DNA of 64,000 bases from positions 5,951,501 through 6,015,500 of the forward strand of contig NZ_CP108109.1 in the NCBI RefSeq assembly GCF_036199905.1, in the 5' to 3' direction. A program made the translations under genes and the position numbers. The DNA is from Streptomyces sp. NBC_00223 (GTDB taxonomy: Bacteria; Actinomycetota; Actinomycetes; Streptomycetales; Streptomycetaceae). This document shows, piece after piece, positions 7,877 to 17,188 of the stretch; position 1 is the stretch's first letter, and each line of letters begins with the position of its first letter. The notes below the pieces were generated by a model. That model did not search any database and was not told the origin of the DNA. It saw only the letters and a program-made list of their open reading frames with translations.

Positions 7877-10800
7877 ATGGATCAGCGTACCGGCGAGCAG
7901 TTCGACTCTGTCGGAGATCCCGACGAGGGCGCTTCCCGGGGTTCCGCGGGGACCGGGGAGCCGGGGGCCGTCGGCGCGGAGGTCGAGCGGTTCGACGCGT
8001 TCGGGGCGGGTGGGCCGGGGGGCGTGCCGGATTCCGGAGCCGGGCTCTTCGCGGACACCGCGGGTCCTTCAGGTCCCGTCGGTCATGTCGGTCCGGCCGG
8101 TACGGGCTCCGACGCCGGGCGTACGGACTTCGGGGCCCCTGCCGCTTTTGACACGACCGCCGTCGTGAACCCCTTCGCCGCGGTCGCCCGCGTCGAACCC
8201 AGGGGCAGCTTCGACGGCTTCGCCAACGGCTCGGGCGGCCGTACGGGCGCTGTCTCAGCCTCCGCTTCCGCTTCCGCCGAAGGCCATGCGCCCGCCGGCC
8301 GTCCCGCGCCCGCCCCCCGTGGCAGCTTCGACGCCTTCGCCGTGGGCAATCTGCGCCCGGCGACGGAACACCCGGCAGTCGGGATGGGCGGCGGCCCGGC
8401 GGGCGGTCCGGTGGGCGGCGGCAGCGCACTGCCCGCCCTGCGCGCCGCGGGCGAGACCTCGCTGTTCGACAGCACGATGCCGCTGCCCAAGACCGCCCGC
8501 CCGGCCCGCGACCCGTTCGCGCCCGAACTCGGCACGACCACCGGCGGCGGCTCCGCCCGCGTCCGGCGCGTGGTCACCTCCGACTACCTCCTGACGATCA
8601 ATCCGGTCGACGGCACCGAGGTCATCACCTGCCCGCCCGAGGAGCGCCCGACCCCCGTCCGCCGCACCCGCGAGGAGCGCGCCGCCCGGATAGCCGCGGC
8701 CCGCCCCACGCCGCCGCCGGGCCCGCCCGCCCCCGAACTGCCCCTGCTGGAGCGCGACGAGGAGCGCGAGCGGCTGATCCGGCTGCTCGCGCGCGGCCGT
8801 TCGACCCGCGTCACCGGCCCGTCCGGCGCCGGCCGTACCAGCCTGCTGGAGTCCGTCGCCAACGCCTGCGGCGACCTCGCCCCCGACGGTGTGCTCTGGC
8901 TCTCCGGCTACCGCCGTACCGCCGCCGACGTGCTCCAGGACCTCTACGCCGTGGTCTACGGCGGCGAGGGCCACCGTCCCGGCCGCGCCGAACTGCCGGA
9001 ACTGCTGCGGGAGGTCGGCGCCGTCGTCGTCCTGGACGACCTGGAGTTCGGCGGCGCCGCGCTGGAGGAACTGCTCGCCGCCGCGCCCGAGTGCGCCTTC
9101 CTGATGTCGGCCACCCCCGATGTGCCCGCGCCCGCCGCCGACTCGATGGTCGAGGAGGTCTATCTGGCCGGCCTGACCCGGGTCGCGTGCCTCGACCTGC
9201 TCCAACTCGTCGCCGGACGGCGGCTGGAGGAGGACGAGACGGCGTGGGCGGCGGACCTCTGGTTCGAGTCCGAGGGCCTGCCGCTGCGCTTCGTCCAGGC
9301 AGGCGCGCTGCTCCGGCAGCGGGACGCGCTGCGGCAGCCGGTCGACCCGGACTGGGACGACTCCGTGTGGGAGAACGGTTCGCCCGCGGCGGCCCTGCCG
9401 CCGGCGCCCGAGATACCCGACCTGTCGGCGTTCGACGGACCCGGTGACGCCGACAGCGGTCCGACCGGTGGGTCCGTACCCGGCGGGTCGGCAGCCGGCG
9501 GGCTCCTGCCCGTACCGGCCTCCGCATCCGTACCGCCGCCCCCGCGCCCGCGACTGTCCGCCGCCGATGTGCCGCTGCCGTCGCTCGCGGAGAGCGCCGC
9601 CCCCGCCGATCTGCTCGCCTCCCGGCTCAGCGAGTCCGCCCGTGAGGCGCTGGCCTTCGCCGTGGCCCTGGACGGGGAGTGCCCGCACGCGTCCCATCTG
9701 CCCGCGCTCGTCGGCGACACCCACGGGGACGCGGCGCTCGGCGAACTCACCGCCGTCGGGCTCGCCGTCCCCGTCGCCTCGCACTTCCGGCTGGCCGCCG
9801 GGGTCGCCCAGCACCTCGCCGTCGCCCTCGCCGACGAGGGCGAACTGTCCGACGTCCAGGCGCACACCGCCGCCCTGCACTACGCCTGGTGGTCCGGGCA
9901 CCCCTCCGTCACCCCCGAACGCTGCGCCGCCGAGGCCGAGGCGATCCTCGCGGCCATGGCCGCCTGCCGGGACGGCGGCCACCCCGGCGCGGCCGTGCTG
10001 CTCGCCCGTACGGTCGCGCCCGCGTTCGCCGCGGCGCTGCACTGGGGTGCGTGGGAGCGGGCGCTGCGGGTCGGCCAGGAGGCGGCCCGGCTGAGCGGGG
10101 AGGTCGCCGAAGAGGCGTACTTCCTGCACGAGTTGGGCGTACTCGCGCTGTGCACCGGCAACACGGACCGGGCGCGGGCCGAGCTGGAGGCGTCCATCGC
10201 GCTGCGCGGGGCGCTCGCCGACCGGCAGGGGACGGTGGTCGGCCGCCGTACGCTCGCGCTGGTCAACGACCGTGCGCCGACGGCCGGTTCGGGCCCGCTC
10301 GAACTCCCGCCGGGCGCCGCCGATGTGACGGCGCCACTGCCGGAGCTGGGCCCGGGGGTGCCGCCGGTGGTCATCACCAAGCAGCCTCCGGGGAGCGGTC
10401 CGGGCGGTCCCGGCGTACGGCGACTGGCGGTCGTCGGTACGCGCCGCAACCTCGTCGCCGCGGGTACGGGCGTGGTGATCGCGGCGCTGCTCGGCACGAT
10501 CGTCACCGTCGGGCTGACCTCGGGCGGCGACGACGACCCTCCCCACCAGGTCAAGCCGATCGAGTCCGTCCAGCAGGACGCGCCCGACGAGACGACGCCG
10601 CCGACGGACGACGGCACGCCGACGGTGCCGTCGTCGTCCGCGACGACAACGGCGTCGCCGACGGACACGGCAACGCGATCCACCCCGCCGACGGCGGTCG
10701 CCGGAGGCGATCTGTCGAGCCCGCCCGACACCCCGGGCACCCCGACGCCCACTGCGACGACCGCGGGTTCCACGAGCGGCGGGCACTCGACGACGGGCGG

Positions 10801-11140
10801 CGGCAAGGGTGGGACCACCACGTCGGGTGGCAGCACGTCGAAGGGCGCGACGTCCAGCGGCGGTTCGTCGTCCGGCTCGTCGGCGGGCGCGTCCGCGGGT
10901 ACGACGTCGGGGTCGTCCTCCGGCACGACCACGGGCACGACGAGCGGTTCCACGACGGGCGCGTCCGGCGGCACGACGGCCGGTCCGACCGGCGGGACCA
11001 CGACGTCCGGTTCGACGTCGTCCGGTGGCACGACGGCCGGTCCGACCGGCGGCACCACCACGTCCGGCGGCGCGGACCCCTCGGGCGGTACGGAAGCCGG
11101 CGGGGCCGACTCGTCCGGCGCGGCGGGCAGCGGCACGTAA
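7877..11140 (+). CDS. Large P-loop protein with membrane anchor and Gly/Ser/Thr-rich tail
   Basis: This 1,087-residue protein starts with a Gly/Pro-rich disordered region carrying related short motifs: RFDAFGAGG near 39, RGSFDGFANG near 109 and RGSFDAFAVG near 149. An NTPase core follows, with a P-loop GPSGAGRTS at about 314-322 and a Walker-B-like VVVLDDLEF. The invariant Lys of the P-loop is replaced by Arg, so nucleotide hydrolysis is uncertain. A helical, TPR-like region leads to a single membrane helix near 862-880, then about 200 residues almost wholly of Gly, Ser and Thr, predicted outside the cell. It resembles the ATP/GTP-binding protein found here in other streptomycetes. Its function is unknown. 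Confidence 0.85.
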   Translation: MDQRTGEQFDSVGDPDEGASRGSAGTGEPGAVGAEVERFDAFGAGGPGGVPDSGAGLFADTAGPSGPVGHVGPAGTGSDAGRTDFGAPAAFDTTAVVNPFAAVARVEPRGSFDGFANGSGGRTGAVSASASASAEGHAPAGRPAPAPRGSFDAFAVGNLRPATEHPAVGMGGGPAGGPVGGGSALPALRAAGETSLFDSTMPLPKTARPARDPFAPELGTTTGGGSARVRRVVTSDYLLTINPVDGTEVITCPPEERPTPVRRTREERAARIAAARPTPPPGPPAPELPLLERDEERERLIRLLARGRSTRVTGPSGAGRTSLLESVANACGDLAPDGVLWLSGYRRTAADVLQDLYAVVYGGEGHRPGRAELPELLREVGAVVVLDDLEFGGAALEELLAAAPECAFLMSATPDVPAPAADSMVEEVYLAGLTRVACLDLLQLVAGRRLEEDETAWAADLWFESEGLPLRFVQAGALLRQRDALRQPVDPDWDDSVWENGSPAAALPPAPEIPDLSAFDGPGDADSGPTGGSVPGGSAAGGLLPVPASASVPPPPRPRLSAADVPLPSLAESAAPADLLASRLSESAREALAFAVALDGECPHASHLPALVGDTHGDAALGELTAVGLAVPVASHFRLAAGVAQHLAVALADEGELSDVQAHTAALHYAWWSGHPSVTPERCAAEAEAILAAMAACRDGGHPGAAVLLARTVAPAFAAALHWGAWERALRVGQEAARLSGEVAEEAYFLHELGVLALCTGNTDRARAELEASIALRGALADRQGTVVGRRTLALVNDRAPTAGSGPLELPPGAADVTAPLPELGPGVPPVVITKQPPGSGPGGPGVRRLAVVGTRRNLVAAGTGVVIAALLGTIVTVGLTSGGDDDPPHQVKPIESVQQDAPDETTPPTDDGTPTVPSSSATTTASPTDTATRSTPPTAVAGGDLSSPPDTPGTPTPTATTAGSTSGGHSTTGGGKGGTTTSGGSTSKGATSSGGSSSGSSAGASAGTTSGSSSGTTTGTTSGSTTGASGGTTAGPTGGTTTSGSTSSGGTTAGPTGGTTTSGGADPSGGTEAGGADSSGAAGSGT

Positions 11141-11193
11141 CGCGCGCCCGCGCCGGGCCCGGGGCGGAGCCGATACGGGCACGTCCCCTCTCC

Positions 11194-11231
11194 GCGCACG
11201 TGCCGCCCCCGCGCGGGGGCGGCACGTGCGC
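11194..11231 (+). terminator. 38-bp perfect palindrome after the P-loop gene
   Basis: A 17-bp arm (GCGCACGTGCCGCCCCC), a central GCGC and the exact complement make an uninterrupted 38-bp palindrome about 55 bases after the stop at 11140. It is most simply a terminator. The CACGTG repeats within the arms could also bind protein, but nothing supports that here. Confidence 0.65.
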
Positions 11232-11245
11232 TCCTCTGCCCGCGC

Positions 11246-11500
11246 GTGAGTGCACCGCGCGGGCGCGCATCCCGCCGCTGCGGGGGAGCTCCCGCTCTCT
11301 GCACACGGGCCGCCCCGCGTGGGCGGCACCCCCGCGCCCCCTCACCCGGCCGTGCGTGTTGCCCTCGCGCGGGGGACGCGCCTGCGGCTTCTCAGCGCGG
11401 GTGAGTGCACCGCGCGTGAGCGCATCCCGCCGCTGTGGGAGAGTTCCCGCGCTCAGCACACGAGTTGCCCCCGCGTAGGCAGAGCACCCCCGTGCCTCCT
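11246..11500 (+). repeat. Degenerate tandem duplication of about 155 bp
   Basis: The stretch beginning GTGAGTGCACCGCGCG at 11246 recurs at 11401 with the same downstream order: a CATCCCGCCGCTG block, then CTCCCGC/TTCCCGC, then CACACG and a GTAGGC/GTGGGC block. Copies are about 100 bases each with scattered mismatches. Open frames crossing it look like shadows, so I call no gene. The rest of the 645-bp gap (11141-11785) is the palindrome at 11194 and the promoter region of the following transporter. Confidence 0.6.
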
Positions 11501-11698
11501 CAACCCGCGCGGGCGGCGCCCCCCGCGCCTCCTCAACGTGCGTAAGTGCGGACCGTTCGGCCGGCGCCGTCGGGGGCCGTGAGGGCCGACGAGCCGCCAG
11601 TGCGAGTGGCGTTGCCCCGCAGGGGGGATCACGAAACGGCCACTTTCAGCCAACCTCTGTTCAGCTTCCGGACCGCCGTGTAGCGTGACGCGCACATC

Positions 11699-11712
11699 AC
11701 TGACATGTCAGT
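11699..11712. promoter_or_regulatory. Candidate operator upstream of the ABC transporter operon
   Basis: ACTGACATGTCAGT is a perfect 14-bp palindrome 74 bases before the substrate-binding-protein start, in a locally AT-richer stretch. Its length and position suit a dimeric repressor. The GntR regulator encoded at 15541 in the same cluster is the obvious candidate, but this is inference. A clear -10/-35 pair could not be fixed. Confidence 0.5.
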
Positions 11713-11785
11713 AGCATTTTAATGATGTGGAAGCTTCGGAGCCGGCCCGGCCGGCGCTGATCACGTCCTAACTACGAGGTGAGAC

Positions 11786-12658
11786 ATGAAGAAGTGGCTC
11801 AGGTACAGCAGCTCTGTCGCAGTGGCTGCGGGACTGATCGCGCTCGCCGGCTGCTCGGGCGGACAGAGCACGGACGCCGCGCACAAGGGCAGCGCCTTCG
11901 GGGACTGTGACGTCACGAAGAACCCTCCGGTCCACAAGATGAACACGATGAAGGACGACGTCCTGACCGTCGCCGCGTCGCTGCCCTACCCGGCCGGATA
12001 CCGGGGCAACACGCTCGACTCCGTCAACGGAGGCTATATGTACTGTCTCGACGCGGAGATCGCGAACCGGGCCGGTCTGAAGAAGATCAAGCTGGTCAAC
12101 GCCTCCTTCGAGGCGCTGGTGACGGCCAAGGCGTCCAACTTCGACTTCGCCGTCTGGGACATCTACAACACCCCGGAGCGGCGCAAGGTCGTCGACTTCG
12201 CGACGCCGTACAACACCTACGAGACCGGCGTCCTGGTCAAGACCGGGTCCAAGCTCACCCAGTCCTCGATCAAGAACGCGACCGTCGGCGTACTGGCCGG
12301 ATCCGTGCAGTTGAAGTTCGTCAACGAGACCCTCAAGCCCCACCAGGTCCGGGTCTTCAACTCCAACGACGACCTCTTCAACGCCCTCCTCGCGGGCCAG
12401 ATCGACACCGCGCTGAACGACACCGCGACCGTCATGCCGCGCGCCGCGAAGTCGGACGGAAAGCTCTCCGTGATCGGCAAGTACCCGGTCGGCGGTGACG
12501 TCGCCGCGCTGTTCTCCAAGGGATCGCCGAACGTCAAGGTGGTGGACCAGATCCTCGCCGACATGAAGAAGGACGGCACCCTGGACGCGATCATGAACAA
12601 GTGGCTCAACCCGATCCTCGGTGGCGACCCGCACCAGCTCCCTGACTGGAGCGCCTGA
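11786..12658 (+). CDS. Polar amino-acid ABC transporter substrate-binding lipoprotein
   Basis: This 290-residue extracellular solute-binding protein of family 3 has a lipoprotein signal, positively charged at the N-terminus, then a hydrophobic stretch ending LAGC with Cys23 as the lipidated residue. The mature part carries family features such as FEALVTAKASNFDFAVWDIYNTPERRKVVDFATPY and a C-terminal ILADMKKDGTLDAIMNKW. GAGGTGAG precedes ATG 11786. The stop overlaps the permease ATG. The ligand is not predictable; family 3 proteins bind polar amino acids, opines or related compounds. Confidence 0.92.
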   Translation: MKKWLRYSSSVAVAAGLIALAGCSGGQSTDAAHKGSAFGDCDVTKNPPVHKMNTMKDDVLTVAASLPYPAGYRGNTLDSVNGGYMYCLDAEIANRAGLKKIKLVNASFEALVTAKASNFDFAVWDIYNTPERRKVVDFATPYNTYETGVLVKTGSKLTQSSIKNATVGVLAGSVQLKFVNETLKPHQVRVFNSNDDLFNALLAGQIDTALNDTATVMPRAAKSDGKLSVIGKYPVGGDVAALFSKGSPNVKVVDQILADMKKDGTLDAIMNKWLNPILGGDPHQLPDWSA

Positions 12659-13761
12659 TGACGCGGAGCCTCACCTCCGGCGGGCCGGTGCGTACGGCCT
12701 CGCCCGACCGCGGGGAATCCGCCCCCGCCCTGCCCCTGAGCACCTCCGGTTATCTCGGCGGCGCGGCGGTCCTGGCCCTGCTGACCGTCGTCCTGAGCTA
12801 CGGGTTCGTCGGCACGGCCTTCTCGCTCGGCAAGCCGGCCCATCTGCTGCTCGGCGTCCTGCTTCCCGTACTGATCCTCGGCGGCCCGGTGCTGACCGCC
12901 TACCGCCGGAGCAAGCAGTCGGAGGAGGACTGGAAGGAGGGCCGCCACGCCGAGGCCCGGGTGGCGGCCGCGCGGTCGAGGAACGCCTCGGTCAGCTCGC
13001 TCGGCCTGACCGGCTTCATCGCCATCGTCGCCCTGGCCGGCACGCTCGTCTTCACCAACCACGGGGCCGTCCAGAAGACCTTCTTCAACGGCTCGTACAT
13101 GGTGAAGAGCCTCGGGGACATCTTCGGGGCGCTCGTCATCAACATCGAGATCGCGGTCGGCGCCCAGATCCTGGCCATGGTCTTCGGCCTTCTGCTCGCC
13201 ATCGGCCGGCTGCTGCCCGACAAGGGGTTCTGGCCGGTACGGGCGCTGTGCATCGCGTACATCGACATCTTCCGCGGCATCCCGTCCGTGGTGCTGATCT
13301 ACCTCGTCTGCTTCGGTCTCCCGCTCACCGACGTCCCCGTCCTGAGCAAGGGCAGCGCCGTCGTCTACGCCATCGTGGCCCTGGCCCTGACCTACAGCGC
13401 CTACAACGCGGAGCTGTTCCGCTCGGGCATCGAGTCGATCAACAAGGGGCAGACCGCGGCGGCGCTCTCGATGGGACTGTCGCAGCCCGACGTGCTCAGG
13501 TTCGTGGTCCTGCCGCAGATGTCGCGCAACATCGCCGCCCCGATGCTGAGCCAGTTCATCGGCCTGCAGAAGGACACGGCCCTGGTGATCGTCGTCGGCA
13601 TCATCGACGCGTTCAGCCAGGCGAAGATCTACTCGGCGAACGACTTCAACCTCTCCGCCGTGACAGCCGTGTGCTTCGTCTTCGTCCTCATCACCATCCC
13701 GCAGACCCGCCTGGTCGACTACCTCCTGGCACGGTCCGGCACCAAGCTGAGGAAGGTCTGA
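12658..13761 (+). CDS. Polar amino-acid ABC transporter permease
   Basis: This 367-residue membrane component of a His/Glu/Gln/Arg-type importer overlaps the binding-protein stop in an ATGA arrangement, so it is translationally coupled. Two membrane helices and a charged cytoplasmic loop (about residues 80-115) precede the standard permease domain. The EAA loop reads AALSMGLSQPDVLRFVVLPQ, the contact for the ATPase. At 367 residues it is longer than the usual 220-270 because of the N-terminal extension. Only one permease gene is present, so a homodimer is likely. Confidence 0.92.
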   Translation: MTRSLTSGGPVRTASPDRGESAPALPLSTSGYLGGAAVLALLTVVLSYGFVGTAFSLGKPAHLLLGVLLPVLILGGPVLTAYRRSKQSEEDWKEGRHAEARVAAARSRNASVSSLGLTGFIAIVALAGTLVFTNHGAVQKTFFNGSYMVKSLGDIFGALVINIEIAVGAQILAMVFGLLLAIGRLLPDKGFWPVRALCIAYIDIFRGIPSVVLIYLVCFGLPLTDVPVLSKGSAVVYAIVALALTYSAYNAELFRSGIESINKGQTAAALSMGLSQPDVLRFVVLPQMSRNIAAPMLSQFIGLQKDTALVIVVGIIDAFSQAKIYSANDFNLSAVTAVCFVFVLITIPQTRLVDYLLARSGTKLRKV

Positions 13762-13764
13762 GCC

Positions 13765-14514
<750 letters not shown>

Positions 14515-14658
14515 CCGCCTGACGCCGACCCGCTTGCGGGGTCCGTCCGCCGGGCCCCGACCACCCCTGTTGCCCGACCACCCCTGTGCCCGACCGTCGG
14601 GGCGTGTCGCCCGCGCCCTCCGGGCCACTCCATGACCACCACTCACGACTGAGAATCG

Positions 14659-15462
14659 ATGATGACGAAGAACTATGACGTGAAGGACTACTTCAAGTAC
14701 CTGGGCTACCCGAGCGGAGACCAGCCGTACTGGTCCGAGAACCTCCGCAGCCTGTCGGTCTACTGCCGCGGCGACATCGCCAACCTCGAAGCGCTGCTGG
14801 CGCCGACGCCGTTCGAGCCGGCCGACGACCGCTTCGTCGTACAGATCGCGGACTTCGGCAACGCCACGCCGGGCGCCTTCTACGACTCCGGCGTCGTCAT
14901 CCCCGTCCTGTACAAGGGCCGCAAGGCGGTCACCTACTTCTTCGAGTTCGAGGACCAGCAGTGGAGTGTGGCCTTCGGCCGTGAGGTCTGGGGCTACCCC
15001 AAGCACTACGGCGAGGTCGAACTCACCGACAGCGCCGACCTCGTGGCCGGTACGGTACGGCGGGCCGGCCGGCAGATCTTCGGCATCTCGATGACGCCGG
15101 AGGAGGGGTACTCCAACGCGGCCTGGGCCGACATGTCGCTGTATCCGCACTTCCAGGTGCACGCGCTGCCGGAGGCCAACGGGCCCGGCTTCAAGACGTT
15201 CGAGATCGTCTCCCGCGACACGTCGAAGGACTTCGTCCTCAAGAGCAAGACCTTCGGTCCTGCCGAGGTCGAACTCAGCGACGTGCTGTCGGTGGACGGC
15301 GTGGAACTCAAGCTGGTCGAGGTGCTGGGCGGGGAGTTCTCCGTCGGGGACTACGCGTGCACCGTGGAGAACGGCATCTCCACCGTGATCGACGATCTGC
15401 TGGCCGGCGGCGGGACCGCGGCCGATGGTGCCGTCGCAGCCGATGAGGGCGCCGCACCGTAA
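14659..15462 (+). CDS. Acetoacetate decarboxylase family enzyme
   Basis: This 267-residue member of the ADC superfamily has the motif GREVWGYPKHYGEVEL with Lys115, the position of the Schiff-base lysine in clostridial acetoacetate decarboxylase. The neighbouring residue, Lys116 in that enzyme, is His116 here. Family members act on beta-keto acids or carry out aldol-type chemistry, so the substrate is open. The last 15 residues are Ala/Gly-rich. The ribosome site is weak; ATG 14659 or 14662 may be used. Neighbours are a polar-compound importer, a GntR regulator and an SDR, which suggests one catabolic unit. Confidence 0.85.
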   Translation: MMTKNYDVKDYFKYLGYPSGDQPYWSENLRSLSVYCRGDIANLEALLAPTPFEPADDRFVVQIADFGNATPGAFYDSGVVIPVLYKGRKAVTYFFEFEDQQWSVAFGREVWGYPKHYGEVELTDSADLVAGTVRRAGRQIFGISMTPEEGYSNAAWADMSLYPHFQVHALPEANGPGFKTFEIVSRDTSKDFVLKSKTFGPAEVELSDVLSVDGVELKLVEVLGGEFSVGDYACTVENGISTVIDDLLAGGGTAADGAVAADEGAAP

Positions 15463-15540
15463 CGAATATCCTGCACGCACACATCCCTCGGTGGCGTTCC
15501 GGGCCAGTCCGGAACGCCGCCCGCAGAGAGGTTGGACACC

Positions 15541-16230
15541 TTGTGTTCTGCGTATGTCGCCGACGGTCGACCGGCCAAAGACGAAGCCTCGGCTCCGAAC
15601 CTGCTCAGTGACTCCGCCTATACGACGCTGTGTTCGCGTCTCGTGCGGTGCGAGATCATGCCGGGCGAGCGGCTCAGCGAACCGAACCTGCGCAGCAGTC
15701 TCGGCGTGGGGGCCTCACCCGTGCGGGAGGCCATCAGACGGCTCGAGTTCGAGAAACTCGTGGTGATCTACCCCCGCAGCGGGACCTATGTCACCGACAT
15801 CGCGCTCAAGGACTCCCGTTCCGTCACGGAACTGCGCCTCGAACTGGAGGGGTTGGCCGCCGCGCTGGCCTGCGGTCGCGGATCCGTCGCGGAGAAGGAA
15901 CAGCTGACCGCGCTCGCCGAGCAGCAGTTCGGGACGGACGACCTCCAGGAGTGCATCACCCTGGACTCGGCCTTCCACCGCAGCATGTACCGGATGACGC
16001 GGAACGACTACCTGACGACGGCCGCGGAGATCCACTTCAACCTCGCGCTGCGCCAGTGGTACTTCTGCTCGAAAGTCGTGAAGACCCCCGACTGGACCGG
16101 GGTCGACCACCGGCCGCTGGCGGCCGCGATCGCGGCGGGGGACGCGGCGGCGGCGAGCGAGCATGTGCGCGAGCACGTACAGCACGACTCACGGCAGGTC
16201 GTGGAAATACTGACCGATTACGGGCTGTAG
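15541..16230 (+). CDS. GntR family transcriptional regulator (FCD type)
   Basis: The 229-residue protein has an N-terminal winged helix (LCSRLVRCEIMPGERLSEPNL then SLGVGASPVREAIRRLEFEKLV) and a C-terminal all-helical FCD-type sensor domain with ligand-type residues in DSAFHRSMYR and EHVREHVQHD. TTG 15541 is chosen since AGAGAGG ends about 9 bases before it; TTG 15532 lies directly on that site. Such regulators usually repress adjacent catabolic genes and release DNA on binding a carboxylate. The palindrome at 11699 is a plausible target. Confidence 0.9.
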   Translation: MCSAYVADGRPAKDEASAPNLLSDSAYTTLCSRLVRCEIMPGERLSEPNLRSSLGVGASPVREAIRRLEFEKLVVIYPRSGTYVTDIALKDSRSVTELRLELEGLAAALACGRGSVAEKEQLTALAEQQFGTDDLQECITLDSAFHRSMYRMTRNDYLTTAAEIHFNLALRQWYFCSKVVKTPDWTGVDHRPLAAAIAAGDAAAASEHVREHVQHDSRQVVEILTDYGL

Positions 16231-16266
16231 CGCCCGCATCCCCCGTACCGAGGAGCACCACCACCC

Positions 16267-17115
16267 ATGCAGGCCGACCACTCGTCCCCCTCCTCACCCG
16301 CTTCGCTGCTCTCGCTGTTCTCGCTGGACGGACAGACCGCGTTGGTCACCGGCGCTCCCGGGGGACTGGGCCGCGCGCAGTCGCTGGCGCTGGGCGCGGC
16401 CGGCGCGAGGATCATCGCGTCGGACCTCGACCTCAAGGCCGCGGAGGAGTTCTGCGCGGTCCTCGCAGACCACGGCGTGGACGCCATACCGCTGGAACTC
16501 GACGCCACGTCGCTGGAGAGCATCGACGCGGCGTTCGCCCTGCTGGCGGAGCGCGGCGACACACCGGACATCGTGGTGAACAACGCGGGGGTGTCCCTGC
16601 GGAACAGCGCGCTGGAGGCGACGCCCGAGGAGTTCGACCTCACGCTGTCGGTGAATCTGCGCGGGACGTACTTCATCGCGCAGCGGGCGGCGCGGGCGAT
16701 GAGCGGGCGCGGGGCCGCAGGCGCGGGTGGTGAGGAGGCTGGTGGCGGGCGTGGCGGGCGGATCATCAACCTGTCCTCGATCGGCGGCCTGGCCGTCGAC
16801 GGCGAACGCTCGTCCGTGTACGACGCGTCGAAGGCGGCCGTCGTCCAGGTGACGAAGAACATGGCCTACGAGTGGGGCAAGTACGGGATCAGGGTCAACT
16901 CCATCGCCCCCGGCTATATGCGCACGGCGATGACCTCGGACCTCATGCCGGACCGCGAGGCGGAGAACCAGGTCGTCCGCAGCCACATCCCCCTCGGCCG
17001 TATCGGCGAACCCGAGGACCTGAGCGGCGCGGTCCTCTTCCTCGCGTCCGAGGCGTCGTCCTACGTCACGGGCCACACCCTCGCGGTGGACGGCGGCTGG
17101 CTCGCCTCCATCTGA
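16267..17115 (+). CDS. Short-chain dehydrogenase/reductase
   Basis: This 282-residue classical SDR oxidoreductase has the cofactor motif TGAPGGLG at 28-35, NNAG at 105-108 and the catalytic Ser (170/171), Tyr185 and Lys189 in the YDASK segment. The C-terminus (GRIGEPEDLSGAVLFLAS and GHTLAVDGGWL) is typical of gluconate 5-dehydrogenase and 3-oxoacyl-ACP reductase-like members. A Gly-rich insert at about 148-165 in the loop before the catalytic strand is unusual. It follows the GntR gene by 36 bp and likely oxidises a hydroxyl in the same pathway; the substrate is unknown. Confidence 0.9.
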   Translation: MQADHSSPSSPASLLSLFSLDGQTALVTGAPGGLGRAQSLALGAAGARIIASDLDLKAAEEFCAVLADHGVDAIPLELDATSLESIDAAFALLAERGDTPDIVVNNAGVSLRNSALEATPEEFDLTLSVNLRGTYFIAQRAARAMSGRGAAGAGGEEAGGGRGGRIINLSSIGGLAVDGERSSVYDASKAAVVQVTKNMAYEWGKYGIRVNSIAPGYMRTAMTSDLMPDREAENQVVRSHIPLGRIGEPEDLSGAVLFLASEASSYVTGHTLAVDGGWLASI

Positions 17116-17133
17116 CGGGGCTGACAGAGCTGA

Positions 17134-17171
17134 CCGGGCGCGGGCCGTTGGGGAAGCGGGCCCGCGCCCGG
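17134..17171. terminator. Bidirectional terminator between SDR and chitinase-fusion genes
   Basis: A perfect 13-bp stem (CCGGGCGCGGGCC with its complement) and a 12-base loop lie between two convergent stops, 19 bases after the SDR and 18 bases after the fusion gene on the other strand. It would serve both transcripts. Confidence 0.75.
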
Positions 17172-17188
17172 TCCGGAGTGGATCGGGG

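Noticed and set aside
11250..11695. Open reading frames of 80-140 residues on both strands in the GC-rich gap
   Set aside because: They are Arg/Pro/His-rich, have no ribosome site and overlap the 155-bp duplication. They look like chance frames of high-GC DNA.
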